Below the pieces are notes generated by a model. The model saw only the letters and a program-made list of their open reading frames with translations, was not told where the DNA came from and searched no databases. 64,000 nt of DNA. Origin: Saccharibacillus qingshengii (GTDB taxonomy: Bacteria > Bacillota > Bacilli > Paenibacillales > Paenibacillaceae). The translations under genes and the position numbers were made by a program. This document shows positions 9,081-21,471 of this stretch, piece by piece. The stretch lies in assembly GCF_013185195.1 (NCBI RefSeq), contig NZ_JAAZWC010000005.1, forward strand, positions 175,759 through 239,758, given 5' to 3'. How positions within the stretch are numbered: the stretch's first letter is position 1; every line of letters starts with the position of its first letter.

Positions 9081-9100
9081 GGCCGGACTTGCGTCCGGCC
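9081..9100. other. GC-rich hairpin in the prkC-rsgA gap
   Basis: GGCCGGAC and its complement form an 8-bp stem with a 4-nt loop. There is no T-run on the minus strand, so it is probably an mRNA processing or pausing structure rather than an operon-ending terminator. Confidence 0.45.
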
Positions 9101-9135
9101 GCTTTTCTGCCCTTTATTTTTGATGCCGATTTTCT

Positions 9136-11430
9136 TTATCTTCCGTTTCCGTTCCCATTTCCTTTTCCATTGCCGTTATTGCCGCCGCCGTTTCCCTGGT
9201 TTCCGCGGCCCGCTTTTTCGAGAGATACTTCCTTGCCGGGCGGAACGAAAGCGGAAGGATCCCCTTCCGTTTCGGTGCCCGTGCCGCCTTCGGCCGGTTC
9301 TTCCTGGCCTTCTTCCGGCGCCTCTTCGGCTGCGTTCGGATCGGCAGGGTCCGTATTCTCGACGTCCGCGCCGTTATCCGCTTCGCCGTCCGCGGCTCCG
9401 TTATCGGCCGGAGGATCGGCCGACGGTTCTTCTGCCGGCACTTCCGGCTGCTCCGGTTCTTTCTTCGGAACTTCGGGCTGCTGGAACGTGCCCCGGCTGG
9501 CTTCGGTATAATCGACCGGATACGAAATGATCAGCTCATCGTCCCGGTAGACCATAACCGCTCCGTTGAGATTCGGAGCCAGCACCAGCGACACCGGGAA
9601 AATCCGGAGCGAAGAAATCGTGTCGCGTCCCCACTCGATCCGTTCGCCGCGTGCGTCGCTGTACAGGATGCGGACTTTGGTCGCTACCCCTTCCTGCGAA
9701 GGCTCTACCGGTACTTGAACGGTGAAGTCGAGCGCTTCGGGCGGTTTACCCGAGCTGACGACGAACTTGACGGTTTCGCCGGGCTTGAGTTCGGTATCGG
9801 CCTGTGGATCCTGACTGATGACTTTGCCCGCTTCGACCGTAAAGCTCGGCTCTTCCGCCGACGAAGGCGCAAGCGCCTGGCCGTTGATCGCGTCGAGCGC
9901 TTCCTGCCGCGTTTTGCCGACGATTTCCGGAACTTTCTTGTTTTCGACCCCTTTGCTGACGATGAGGGTAATGGAATCCTGATCCGGGTCGAAATCTTTG
10001 CCCGCCTGAGGCGTCTGATCGATGACCGTATCTACGGCAGCTTCGCTGAACTGTTCTTCCCGCTTGATCCGGTCTTCGGTGACTCCAAGCGCCGTCAGAT
10101 CCCGGCTCGCTTCGTCATAACCCAACTCGGTCAGTACCGGCATCTCGGTCAGCGGTTTTTTGGAACCTACCGTCAGAATCAGGGAAGCCCCTTCTTTGAC
10201 GCTGAGCCCTTCAAGTTTGCTCTGCCTGAAGACCCTTCCCGCTTCCGTGGCCGGATCGTACTCGTACTTGACGCCTTCGACTTCGAGTTTGCGGGCGGCA
10301 AGCGTAGTCCGGGCATCGTTTTCGGTCATCCCGATCACGTTCGGCACGGTGGTTTCCGGTACGACAAACTGCTTGCTCCACAGCATGACCGAGATAAAAG
10401 CGATCGTCAGCACAAGCAGGGTCGCACCGATAATAATCGCCGGCTTTTTCCAATTCTTTTTGCCCGAAGGACCGGTTTTGCTCTTGCCCGACGCGTCTCC
10501 GCGCTGCAAATCCGCCGCAGGCGAAACATACGAGGAGCGAATTGCTGGCACGACCAAGGTACGATCCGCGTCATCCATTTCGTCGAACAGCACTTTTTGT
10601 TCGTCCCGGCGCGAAGGCAGCAGACAGGTATCCAGATCGCTCTGCATATCGGCCGCCGACTTGTAACGCTCGGACGGATTTTTGCGCATGGCCCGTACGA
10701 TGATATTCTCTACGCTCTGCGGAATTACCGGATTGAGTTTGCGCGGTTCTTCGAAATCGTCCTGAAGATGCTTGAGCGCGACGCTGATCGGACTTTCGCC
10801 TTCGAAAGGCAGTGCTCCGGTCAGCATCTGGTACATCACGATCCCAAGCGAATACAGGTCCGACTTCTCGCCGGCGTTGACGCCTTTGGCATGTTCGGGA
10901 GAAAAATAATGAACCGAACCCACGACCGAACCGGTTTGGGTGATCGTCGTGGACGTTACGGCCCGGGCAATTCCGAAGTCCGTTACTTTGACGCGGCCGT
11001 TACGGCCGATCAGAATATTGTGCGGTTTGATATCCCGGTGAATAATCTGATTGGTATGCGCATGATCGAGCGCTTCGCAGATCTGCGAAGCGATTCGGAC
11101 CGCTTCGTCGACCGGAAGCGGCGCACGTTCTTTGATGAGCTCGTCCAGATCGCGGCCTTCGATATATTCCATGACGATGTACTGGACTTCGCCTTCCTGA
11201 CCGACATCGTAAATACTGACGACGTTCGGATGGGACAGCGACGCCGCAGACTGGGCTTCCCTGCGGAAACGTCGGATGAACTCCTCGTCGTGCACGAACT
11301 GCTGGCGCAGCACTTTGACCGCAACAAAGCGGTTCAGCAGCAGATCAAGCGCTTTGTATACAAGCGCCATTCCGCCGCCGCCGACACGCTCCATGATTTC
11401 GTAGCGGCCGCTGAACACCTGACCGATCAT
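9136..11430 (-). CDS. prkC: PASTA-domain Ser/Thr protein kinase
   Basis: Membrane kinase that senses peptidoglycan fragments and phosphorylates wall, translation and metabolic targets. ATG 11430 overlaps the prpC stop (ATGA) and is 8 nt from AAGGAG; a GTG three codons upstream is less likely. The kinase domain (~1-265) has the Gly-rich loop, VAVKVL, HRDIKPHNIL and DFGIARA. A transmembrane segment lies near residues 335-355, followed by three PASTA repeats (~360-570) and an Ig-like region. The last ~115 residues are unusual: a Pro/Glu/Asp-rich stretch ending in a Gly-Asn-Lys tail. At 764 aa it is longer than B. subtilis PrkC (about 650). Confidence 0.97.
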   Translation of the reverse strand: MIGQVFSGRYEIMERVGGGGMALVYKALDLLLNRFVAVKVLRQQFVHDEEFIRRFRREAQSAASLSHPNVVSIYDVGQEGEVQYIVMEYIEGRDLDELIKERAPLPVDEAVRIASQICEALDHAHTNQIIHRDIKPHNILIGRNGRVKVTDFGIARAVTSTTITQTGSVVGSVHYFSPEHAKGVNAGEKSDLYSLGIVMYQMLTGALPFEGESPISVALKHLQDDFEEPRKLNPVIPQSVENIIVRAMRKNPSERYKSAADMQSDLDTCLLPSRRDEQKVLFDEMDDADRTLVVPAIRSSYVSPAADLQRGDASGKSKTGPSGKKNWKKPAIIIGATLLVLTIAFISVMLWSKQFVVPETTVPNVIGMTENDARTTLAARKLEVEGVKYEYDPATEAGRVFRQSKLEGLSVKEGASLILTVGSKKPLTEMPVLTELGYDEASRDLTALGVTEDRIKREEQFSEAAVDTVIDQTPQAGKDFDPDQDSITLIVSKGVENKKVPEIVGKTRQEALDAINGQALAPSSAEEPSFTVEAGKVISQDPQADTELKPGETVKFVVSSGKPPEALDFTVQVPVEPSQEGVATKVRILYSDARGERIEWGRDTISSLRIFPVSLVLAPNLNGAVMVYRDDELIISYPVDYTEASRGTFQQPEVPKKEPEQPEVPAEEPSADPPADNGAADGEADNGADVENTDPADPNAAEEAPEEGQEEPAEGGTGTETEGDPSAFVPPGKEVSLEKAGRGNQGNGGGNNGNGKGNGNGNGR

Positions 11431-12209
11431 TGTACCCACTCCTTCGTCGCCGCATCCTGGCCGGCGCGTCCGTTTTCGAACAAGGCGACGGTAATATTGT
11501 CGTCGCCCCCCGAACTCAGCGCCATTCGGACCAGCTTATGCGCCCGGTCGTCCAGAGCCGCACCCGGCTTGAGCACCGTGCGCAGCATCTCGGCTTCCGC
11601 CACAAAGTTGCTTAATCCGTCGCTGCACAGCACCAGTGCTTCGCCCGGATTAAGCCGAATACGCCGCAGATCGACTTTGACTTCCGCATCGGTTCCGAGC
11701 GCCCGAGTCAGCACATTGCGACGCGGGTGGGAACCGGCTTCTTTTGGAGTGATCTGACCGCTCTTGAGCAGCTCGTTAACGAGCGTATGGTCGTCGGTCA
11801 GACGTTCCAGACCGGAAGAAGTCACTTGGTATGCCCGGCTGTCGCCGATATGGCCGATCACTCCGTCCGTACCGCTGAGCAGCACGGCCACTACCGTGGT
11901 CCCCATATTGTGATACCGAATATCCGACTCGCCTTTGCGGTAGACCACTTCATTCGCGTGGAGAATCGCATCGCTGAGCGCCGCTTCGCAGGCTTCGATG
12001 GACAGACCCGGCTCCAGTCCCCCGAGATCGGCTACCATCGTCTCTACCGTCAGACGGCTTGCCGTATCTCCGGCCAGATGGCCGCCCATTCCGTCCGCTA
12101 CGATGCCCAGCGTATAACCGCCCGGTTTGATCCGGCCGACCCACGACAGGTCTTCGTTGACACTGCGTACGTTTCCGATATGCGTTGCATGAACGGTATG
12201 AATCGCCAC
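11427..12209 (-). CDS. prpC: PP2C-type Ser/Thr protein phosphatase
   Basis: Cytoplasmic metal-dependent phosphatase that reverses PrkC phosphorylation. 260 aa, with the PP2C motifs GNVRSVNEDL, VADGMGGHLAGDTAS (metal-binding Asp), GDSRAYQ, LCSDGLSNFV and GGDDNITVAL. It is translationally coupled to prkC by a 4-nt overlap and lies 6 nt after rlmN. The phosphatase/kinase pairing is the standard arrangement in Bacillota. Confidence 0.97.
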   Translation of the reverse strand: MAIHTVHATHIGNVRSVNEDLSWVGRIKPGGYTLGIVADGMGGHLAGDTASRLTVETMVADLGGLEPGLSIEACEAALSDAILHANEVVYRKGESDIRYHNMGTTVVAVLLSGTDGVIGHIGDSRAYQVTSSGLERLTDDHTLVNELLKSGQITPKEAGSHPRRNVLTRALGTDAEVKVDLRRIRLNPGEALVLCSDGLSNFVAEAEMLRTVLKPGAALDDRAHKLVRMALSSGGDDNITVALFENGRAGQDAATKEWVQ

Positions 12210-12215
12210 CCTAGC

Positions 12216-13274
12216 TCACCTCGCAGCCTTTTCCTGTCCTTTTTCCATATGCTTGGCACGCAGCTGGCCGCAGGCCGCGGCAATATCGTGCCCTTGTTCG
12301 CGGCGAATCGTCGCGTTGATGCCATTCTCGGTCAAAATGCGCTGGAAGTTGAAAATATCGCTGCGCGAGGTACGGACGTATTTGCGTTCCGGCACGTGGT
12401 TGACCGGAATCAAATTGACGTGCGCCATACGGGTCTTCAGCACATCCGCCAATTCCTGGGCGTGCTCGGCCTGGTCGTTTACCCCGCCGATGAGCGCGTA
12501 CTCGAAAGTAAGACGACGGCCCGTTTTCTCGAAATAATAATCGAGCGAAGCAATGACGTCGTCGAACGGATAACGGCGGTTGACCGGCATCAGCTTGGAA
12601 CGCAGTTTGTCGTTCGGCGCATGGATCGAAATCGCCAGGTTGATCTGCGTGTCTTCGTCGGCGAATTTGTAAATGTTCGGCACGATACCGCTTGTCGAAA
12701 CGGTGATATGGCGCTGTCCGATGTTCAGTCCTTTTTCGTGAATCATGATGCGCAGGAATGTCATGGTCGCTTCATAGTTCTCGAACGGTTCGCCGGATCC
12801 CATGATCACGATGCTGCTGACGCGTTCGCCGTCTTTGTCGAGCATCTTCTGGGCTTCGACGACCTGTGCGACAATCTCGCCCGCCGTCAGGTTGCGTTTC
12901 AGTCCGCCCAGCGTGGATGCGCAGAACGTGCAGCCGATCCGGCAGCCGACCTGGGTCGTCACGCAGACGCTGTTGCCGTAGTTGTGCTTCATGATGACCG
13001 TCTCGATTGCATGTTCATCGTGCAGACCGAACAGGAATTTCACCGTTCCGTCTTTGGACTGGAACTTGGTGATTTCATTCAGTGTGACAAAAGCAAAATG
13101 GTCGTCCATTTTCTGACGAAGCGACTTCGACAGATTGGTCATTTCCTCAAAGCTCGATACACGTTTGACGTACAGCCAGTCGAAGATCTGATCGGCGCGG
13201 AAAGCCGCTTCTCCGCTCTCTTTGACCCACTCGCGCAGTTCATCGAGATTATAATCGTATATGAAAGGTTTCAT
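12216..13274 (-). CDS. rlmN: 23S rRNA/tRNA adenine C2-methyltransferase RlmN
   Basis: Radical-SAM enzyme that methylates A2503 of 23S rRNA and A37 of some tRNAs. 352 aa. The Fe-S cluster motif is [11 protein letters not shown] (CxxxCxxC), SGGEP-type binding is represented by [11 protein letters not shown], and the methyl-carrying C-terminal cysteine is in [11 protein letters not shown]. The start ATG 13274 has an AGGGGA site. It follows rsmB, so two rRNA methylases are adjacent. Confidence 0.97.
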   Translation of the reverse strand: MKPFIYDYNLDELREWVKESGEAAFRADQIFDWLYVKRVSSFEEMTNLSKSLRQKMDDHFAFVTLNEITKFQSKDGTVKFLFGLHDEHAIETVIMKHNYGNSVCVTTQVGCRIGCTFCASTLGGLKRNLTAGEIVAQVVEAQKMLDKDGERVSSIVIMGSGEPFENYEATMTFLRIMIHEKGLNIGQRHITVSTSGIVPNIYKFADEDTQINLAISIHAPNDKLRSKLMPVNRRYPFDDVIASLDYYFEKTGRRLTFEYALIGGVNDQAEHAQELADVLKTRMAHVNLIPVNHVPERKYVRTSRSDIFNFQRILTENGINATIRREQGHDIAAACGQLRAKHMEKGQEKAAR

Positions 13275-13368
13275 GTTGTCGGTTATCCCCTGTTCGTTGA
13301 TTTATAGATTTTGTTGACTTTATCGATTTCCATCTTATCTATATTAGCACAAAAGCCGTTCATGCTAA

Positions 13369-13415
13369 AGAGGAACCCCTTCCGGCCCGGTTCGGGCTTC
13401 GGCAGAGGTTCCTCT
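13369..13415. other. long hairpin in the rsmB-rlmN gap
   Basis: AGAGGAACC (13369-13377) pairs with GGTTCCTCT (13407-13415), with an inner GCCCGG/GGGC pairing. The T-run is only weak, so it may be a leaky terminator or processing site inside the operon. The remaining ~230 bases of this gap show nothing else clear. Confidence 0.5.
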
Positions 13416-13549
13416 CTGTTATCGGAAAATGACAGCCGATTCGTGCGCAAATGAGATAAAAAACAAAAGGCCGGGACCGTTCGGAGAAGCGATATACGGT
13501 GGACGAACAGCTTTCCCCTTGTGTTCAGGTTATCCTTCTTCGCTTGAAA

Positions 13550-15520
13550 TTATCCTCTGCGGCGCAGTCTGGCGATATAGAATCCGTCCGAGCCGAACTG
13601 GTTCGGCAGAATTTGTACACCCGCTCCGCCTGCCTGAGGCAAATCGTTCAGAGCAGCCGCTTCGAAAGGTTCGTCGACAAACTCCGCATGATCGCGCAGG
13701 AACTCCGCAACCGCACGCTGATTTTCTTCCCGCTCAATCGTACATGTACTGTATACGAGAATGCCTCCCGGCTTGACCAGTCCGGCCACAGCGGCCAACA
13801 TCTGCCGCTGCAGTTTCGCGATGGAAGCCGTATCCTCCGGCGTCTTCGCCCAGCGCAGATCGGGCTTGCGCCGGATGACGCCGAAGCCCGAGCACGGTGC
13901 ATCTAGCAGCACACGGTCAAAAGAGGCCGGCTCGAAGCGATCTTTGAGCGACATGGCATCGCCGACACTCGTCTCGATACAAGTCAGACCAAGCCGCTCC
14001 GCCTGCTCGGCGATCAAGCCCTGTTTGTGCTCGTGCAGATCGTTGGCGACAATACGGCCCCGGTTACCCATCTTCTCGGCGATATGGGCCGTCTTGCCGC
14101 CCGGTGCGGCGCAGCAGTCGAGCACACTCATGCCCGGCTCCGGCGCCAGCGCTTCGGCTACGAGCATAGAGCTTTCGTCCTGAATACTGAAGCGGCCGTC
14201 GCGGTACAGATGGTCGTTCGCCATGTTGCCTCCGCTTTCGACGATAACACCCTGCTCCGCAAGCTCGGAAGCGCGGACGCTTCGGCCTTCGGTTTCCAGT
14301 TCGCGCAGCAGTTCGTCGCGGTTCATTCTCAGCGTATTGACGCGTATACTCGTCTTCGGCGCTTCGTTGTTCGACGCGCAGATCGCTTCCGCCGTTTCTT
14401 CGCCGTATTGGACAATCCAGCGTTCGACGAGCCACTGCGGATGCGAATGCTGCAGCGCGATACGCTCGGCCGTAGGCAGATCATCCGGAATAGACAAAGT
14501 TTCGCCTTCGCGCAGCACGCTGCGCAGCACGCCGTTGATCATCGAAGAAATCCCGGCATGTCCTCTTTTCTTGGCAATCTCTACCGCTTCGTTCACCGCC
14601 GCATGGGCCGGAATCCGGTCCAGATAGCGGATTTGGTACAGCGACATTCGCACGAGGCTGCGCACCCAGGGATTCAGGCGTTTGACCCCGCTCTTGATGA
14701 AGAGATTCAGGAAGTAATCCAGCGTCGCCTGGCGGGCGATCGTTCCGTAGACCAGCTCCGTGGCAAGCCCCGCATCGGCCGGGCTTAGCTCCGCCTGCTG
14801 GAGCGAACGGTTCAGCAGCAGATTGCTGTAGGCATTATTCTCCTCGACACCGGTCAGTACATTAAGTGCAACTTCGCGCGCCGTCAACTGGACCTTGCGT
14901 CTGCGCGGCTGAAACCCTCCGCTTGGGGCTGAGCCCTTGGCCGGAGCGGGAGCACTACTCTTCCCGCGCTCTTGCGAAGCGGCAGGCGGCCGCTGCGCGG
15001 AAATCGGCTCTTTCTTGGCCGCAATCCGTTCGGATGCGCTTGTCGGCCGGCTGCGGTGCTCCGTCTTCGCCGGAGGGTTGGCGGAAGATGCGGATCGGCC
15101 GATTTCGGACGATCCTGCGGATTTCGAATCGGCGGCGGCTTTGAACGGCTTAGCCGCCGTCGGCGCATTCTGCGGCTTGGAAGCCGGTCGGCCTCCCGCT
15201 GTGCGGCCCGAAGGAGAGGTGGTTTTTGACGTACCGACGGGTTTTGACGTGCCGGAAGATTTGGCCGCTCCGCCGCTCTTGGAGACCCCTCCATTTTTGG
15301 CCGCGATCCGTTTGGTTGCTCCGCTTGCATTCCGGCCGAGTTCACTCGCTTTTTTGCGGTCTCCGCTTTTTTTGCGGTCCGTCGGCTTTTTGCTGTCGGA
15401 CGCTTTTGGCCGTTCGGCCGGTTTGTTCGGATCGAAACCGCCCGAAGGTTTGGTTCCGCCTCCAAACATGCGGATCCCTTGGTTTTCCGTACGTTTCCCG
15501 TTCCCTTTTTCTTCGCTCAT
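13550..15520 (-). CDS. rsmB: 16S rRNA m5C967 methyltransferase RsmB with long disordered N-terminus
   Basis: Methylates C967 of 16S rRNA. ATG 15520 overlaps the fmt stop (ATGA), which fixes the start and gives 656 aa; the family is usually about 450. Residues 1-210 are low-complexity, rich in Lys, Ser, Ala, Pro and Gly, with repeated DRKK/GTSK/SGG-like units. The NusB-like RNA-binding domain begins at ~212 (TAREVALNVLTGVEEN). The methyltransferase domain has the SAM loop DCCAAPGGKTAHIAEK and the catalytic DAPCSGFGVIRRKPD. The enzyme call is certain; the extension is addressed in the findings. Confidence 0.96.
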   Translation of the reverse strand: MSEEKGNGKRTENQGIRMFGGGTKPSGGFDPNKPAERPKASDSKKPTDRKKSGDRKKASELGRNASGATKRIAAKNGGVSKSGGAAKSSGTSKPVGTSKTTSPSGRTAGGRPASKPQNAPTAAKPFKAAADSKSAGSSEIGRSASSANPPAKTEHRSRPTSASERIAAKKEPISAQRPPAASQERGKSSAPAPAKGSAPSGGFQPRRRKVQLTAREVALNVLTGVEENNAYSNLLLNRSLQQAELSPADAGLATELVYGTIARQATLDYFLNLFIKSGVKRLNPWVRSLVRMSLYQIRYLDRIPAHAAVNEAVEIAKKRGHAGISSMINGVLRSVLREGETLSIPDDLPTAERIALQHSHPQWLVERWIVQYGEETAEAICASNNEAPKTSIRVNTLRMNRDELLRELETEGRSVRASELAEQGVIVESGGNMANDHLYRDGRFSIQDESSMLVAEALAPEPGMSVLDCCAAPGGKTAHIAEKMGNRGRIVANDLHEHKQGLIAEQAERLGLTCIETSVGDAMSLKDRFEPASFDRVLLDAPCSGFGVIRRKPDLRWAKTPEDTASIAKLQRQMLAAVAGLVKPGGILVYSTCTIEREENQRAVAEFLRDHAEFVDEPFEAAALNDLPQAGGAGVQILPNQFGSDGFYIARLRRRG

Positions 15521-16467
15521 CCGAGCACCGTCCCCGCCTGCATCGCCGTACCGCGGACAAAGTCGGACACCGGCATCGCTTTTTTGCCGGCCGGCTGTAC
15601 CTTCGTCAGGCGCACCGCGCCTCCTCCGCAAGCTACGACGATTGCTTTATGATTAATATCAAGCACCGTTCCCGGAGCGGCTCCCGCTTCGGGGCCGTTT
15701 TCTTCCGGACGTTCGATTTCCCAGACTTTGAATACTTCCTCGTTCCACAGCGTATACCCGCCGGAAAAAGGAGACAATCCCCGCACCTGGTTGAATATGT
15801 CGCGCGGCGAACGCGTCCAGTCGATTCGTTCGTCGTCGCGGGTCAGATTCGGCGCGTAAGAAGCCAGCTCTTCATTCTGCGGCTGTGCTTGAACGCGGCT
15901 TTCGAGCAGACGCGGCAGTTCTTTTTTCAACAACGCAGCTCCGGCTTCGCCCATTTTCTCGAACAAGGTACCGGAAGTATCTTCGTCCGTAATCTCGATT
16001 TCCGTTTTTGCGATCATATCGCCCGTATCCAGGCCTTCCGCCATATACATGAGCGTAATGCCGGTCTTGGGCTCGCCGTTGATGATCGCACGCTGAATCG
16101 GAGCTCCGCCCCGGTAAGCCGGAAGCAGCGAGCCGTGCACATTGACGCAGCCGAGTTCCGGAATTTCCAGCAGCGACTTCGGCAGAATCTGGCCGTAAGC
16201 CGCCGTCACGATCAGATCGGGATGGAACGAAGCCAATTCTTCGACCGCTTCCTTGCTGCGCATCCGTTCCGGCTGCAGAACCGGCAGGTGAAGCTTGAGC
16301 GCCGCTTCTTTGACGGGCGATGGAGTCAGCACCTTTTTCCGACCCTGAGGACGATCCGGCTGGGTGACGACCGCCACCACATTGCATTCGCTCTCCAGCA
16401 GCGCCTCCAGACACGATACCGCAAACTGCGGGGTTCCCATAAATACGATTCTTTTCATTTCATTCAC
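15517..16467 (-). CDS. fmt: methionyl-tRNA formyltransferase
   Basis: Formylates Met-tRNAi for translation initiation. 316 aa, normal length. It opens with RIVFMGTPQFAVSCLEAL; the 10-formyl-THF site is seen in NVHGSLLPAYRGGAPIQRAI (catalytic Asn and His), and TLMYMAEGLDTGDM follows. It overlaps def by 4 nt and rsmB by 4 nt, so the three are translationally coupled. def removes the formyl group that fmt adds. Confidence 0.98.
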   Translation of the reverse strand: MNEMKRIVFMGTPQFAVSCLEALLESECNVVAVVTQPDRPQGRKKVLTPSPVKEAALKLHLPVLQPERMRSKEAVEELASFHPDLIVTAAYGQILPKSLLEIPELGCVNVHGSLLPAYRGGAPIQRAIINGEPKTGITLMYMAEGLDTGDMIAKTEIEITDEDTSGTLFEKMGEAGAALLKKELPRLLESRVQAQPQNEELASYAPNLTRDDERIDWTRSPRDIFNQVRGLSPFSGGYTLWNEEVFKVWEIERPEENGPEAGAAPGTVLDINHKAIVVACGGGAVRLTKVQPAGKKAMPVSDFVRGTAMQAGTVLG

Positions 16468-16946
16468 TCCTTTGCCGCACTTTCCTGGCCCGGTTCATAA
16501 ATATTTTCCGCCACATCCGTAAACAGCACCCCGTCCAGATGGTCGATCTCATGCTGGAACGCACGGGCCAGCAGCCCGCTTCCCGTTACGGTGAACTCTT
16601 CTCCGTCCCGGTTCAGGCCTTTGACCGTCACCGTCATGGACCGCCGAACATCGCCGTTCAGGCCAGGAATACTCAAGCAGCCTTCCGGGCCGAACTGTTC
16701 GCCTTCGCGCTCCACGATTTCGGGGTTGATCATGCCGATCAGGCCGTTTTCGTCCCCGATATCGATCACGATAATCCGCTTTAGAATGCCGACCTGCGGG
16801 GCCGCCAATCCGACGCCCTGCGCATCGTACATCGTGTCCGCCATATCTCCGACCAGCTTTTGCACGTTGGGCGTTATTTTCGTGACTTCTTTTGCTTTTT
16901 TGTGCAGAACCTCGTCGGGCTCCGTTACAATCAATCGAATAGCCAT
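16464..16946 (-). CDS. def: peptide deformylase
   Basis: Removes the N-formyl group from nascent proteins. 160 aa with the three family motifs GVGLAAPQVG, EGCLSIPG (metal Cys) and HEIDHLDGVLF (HExxH metal site). GGAAGG precedes ATG 16946. It is followed by fmt with an ATGA overlap and preceded by priA (76-nt gap). Confidence 0.98.
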   Translation of the reverse strand: MAIRLIVTEPDEVLHKKAKEVTKITPNVQKLVGDMADTMYDAQGVGLAAPQVGILKRIIVIDIGDENGLIGMINPEIVEREGEQFGPEGCLSIPGLNGDVRRSMTVTVKGLNRDGEEFTVTGSGLLARAFQHEIDHLDGVLFTDVAENIYEPGQESAAKE

Positions 16947-17022
16947 TGCCTAGCACCTTCCTCGAACCTGTATTAGCCGCTGCAGCTGCTGTCCGTCCAT
17001 GAAAAAGACGCGGAGGACCGCG

Positions 17023-19592
<2,570 letters not shown>

Positions 19593-19596
<4 letters not shown>

Positions 19597-21020
19597 CGCA
19601 CGGCTCCCTGCCCCATACGGCGCGAAGCCTCGAGCAGAATTTCTCGGGCCGCTTCGTATTTGGACAGTTTCGGCAGGTCGGCGATCAGGCCTTCGGGCCC
19701 GAACAAATGCACGATATTCGTATCTGAACCGAAACCTGCTCCCGAACGGGTCACATCGTTGGCAACCAGCATATCGCAATTTTTGCGCTGGAGCTTCTCC
19801 GCGGCATATGTCTTGAGATCGTGCGTTTCCGCGGCAAACCCGATCAGGAACTGATGCTCTTTTTGCGCACCCAGCGTTTGCAGCACATCGACGGTTTTGA
19901 CCAGTTCAAGCGCCATTTTTTCTTCGCTTTTTTTGATTTTTTGCCGCGCGCTCGATTTCGGGCGATAATCGGCTACGGCCGCGGCCATAATCAGCATGTC
20001 GGTATCGGGCCACTCGCCCAGGCAGGCTTCGTACATATCTTCCGCCGACTCGATCCGGACGATATCCACGCCCGTCGGCAGCGGAATCTGCACTTTGCCC
20101 GCGATCAGCTTGACATCGGCTCCCAGATCGCGTGCGGCCTGAGCCAACGCGGCTCCCATTTTACCGGAGGAGTCGTTGGTGATATAGCGGACCGGATCGA
20201 TGCGCTCGATCGTTCCTCCTGCCGTCACAACCACTTTCCGCCCTGCCAAAGGACCGTTGGGCTCGGCCGGTTTGGATGATGAAGCAGCAGTCGCTCCGCT
20301 GCCCGCAAGGCCAAGTTCCGAAGCGCCTCCCGCGGTTGCAAACAGCGTTTCTCCCCCAATCTCCCCTGCATCGGGCGCCGCGAAGAACGGTTCGGGACCG
20401 GGATCCGAAAAGGCAGGTTCCGAAGCCCCGGGAGAACCCGCAGCCGCTGTCGACGACGCCAGGCTGTCCGCTTCGCGCGACGCAAAAAACTGCCGCAGCA
20501 CTTCTACGATCGTCTCCGGTTCTTCCAGGCGTCCTTTGCCGACATATCCGCAGGCGAGCATTCCGTCCCCCGGCTCGATCATCATGACGCCGCGGTCTGT
20601 CAGGGTCTGCATATTGCTTACAACGGCGGGATGCGTATACATATGCACGTTCATCGCCGGAGCGACCATCACCGGAGCCGTTACCGCAAGCAGCGTAGTG
20701 GACAGCATATCGTCGGCAAGTCCGTGTGCCAGCTTGGCGATACTGTTCGCCGTTGCCGGCGCAATCAGAACCAGGTCGGCCCAATCCGCCAGGTCGATAT
20801 GATTCACGACTTTCGGATTGCGTTCTTCAAAAGTGTCCGTATGCACCGGACTGTGCGTCAATACCTGCAGCGTCAGCGCCGGAATAAACTCCTGCGCCGA
20901 CTGCGTCATGATGACCTGAACTTCCGCTCCCGCTTTGACCAGCTGACTGCACAGCGTCGCGGCTTTGTAAGCCGCAATGCCACCGGTTACGCCGAGCAGA
21001 ATTTTTTTTCCGTTTAACAT
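19593..21020 (-). CDS. coaBC: bifunctional phosphopantothenoylcysteine decarboxylase/ligase CoaBC
   Basis: Two consecutive steps of coenzyme A synthesis: CTP-dependent cysteine ligation (CoaB) and FMN-dependent decarboxylation (CoaC). CoaC covers ~1-178, with His74 (VVNHIDLADWADL), APAMNVHMYTHP and Cys157 (LACGYVG). CoaB begins at ~260 (VVVTAGGTIERIDPVRYITN) and has the KxKK loop. Between them, residues ~181-258 are an Ala/Ser/Gly/Pro-rich linker, making 475 aa rather than ~400. GGAGGAATAAGGC precedes ATG 21020. Confidence 0.97.
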
Positions 21021-21040
21021 GCCTTATTCCTCCTTCTGAA

Positions 21041-21067
21041 AAAAAATAACAACCTTATCGGTTGTTA
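21041..21067 (-). terminator. internal terminator/attenuator between rpoZ and coaBC
   Basis: On the minus strand TAACAACC pairs with GGTTGTTA (8 bp, 5-nt loop), directly followed by a run of T's. It lies about 20 nt before the coaBC start, inside the operon, so it may lower expression of coaBC and later genes relative to gmk-rpoZ. Confidence 0.55.
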
Positions 21068-21138
21068 AAGATGGAGCCTTGCGATTTATTTCAATCTGTA
21101 GGGTCGGCCGGAGCCGCCGGATCTCGCAGCAGGGAACC

Positions 21139-21378
21139 TTACAGGTTCCGCTTGCCTTTTTGTTCTTCGACCACTTCGTTTTCGTCGCGCGCTTCGATTT
21201 TGAGGTAGTCGTTATAGATTTCTTCGAGAGCTACGCCGACCTGTTTGTGCGATCTCGGGTTCGGCATATCCGATTCCGAGCCTTCGCGCAGCTGTCTGGC
21301 CCGTCTGCTCGCCGCGACTACCAGGGAATACTTACTGTCTACTTTGGTCATGATTTTATCGATGGAAGGATACAACAT
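21139..21378 (-). CDS. rpoZ: RNA polymerase omega subunit
   Basis: Helps assemble and stabilise the beta' subunit of RNA polymerase. 79 aa. MLYPSIDKIMTKVDSKYSLV and AASRRARQLREG are the family's characteristic segments; KQVGVALEEIYNDYLK forms the C-terminal helix. It sits between gmk and coaBC, as in B. subtilis and many other bacteria. Confidence 0.96.
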   Translation of the reverse strand: MLYPSIDKIMTKVDSKYSLVVAASRRARQLREGSESDMPNPRSHKQVGVALEEIYNDYLKIEARDENEVVEEQKGKRNL

Positions 21379-21471
21379 ATTTATCGTCCTCTCTGTGCTC
21401 CTTCGGATCGCGCAAGCGCGGCTTCGAAGAAACGGTCCGGTTCTCCGGCAATCTGGTTGTAAAAAAGCAGC

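Noticed and set aside
19597..19779. N-terminal extension of PriA (61 codons)
   Set aside because: ATG 19596 overlaps the coaBC stop and begins the conserved domain; the extension lies inside coaBC and is not conserved-looking.
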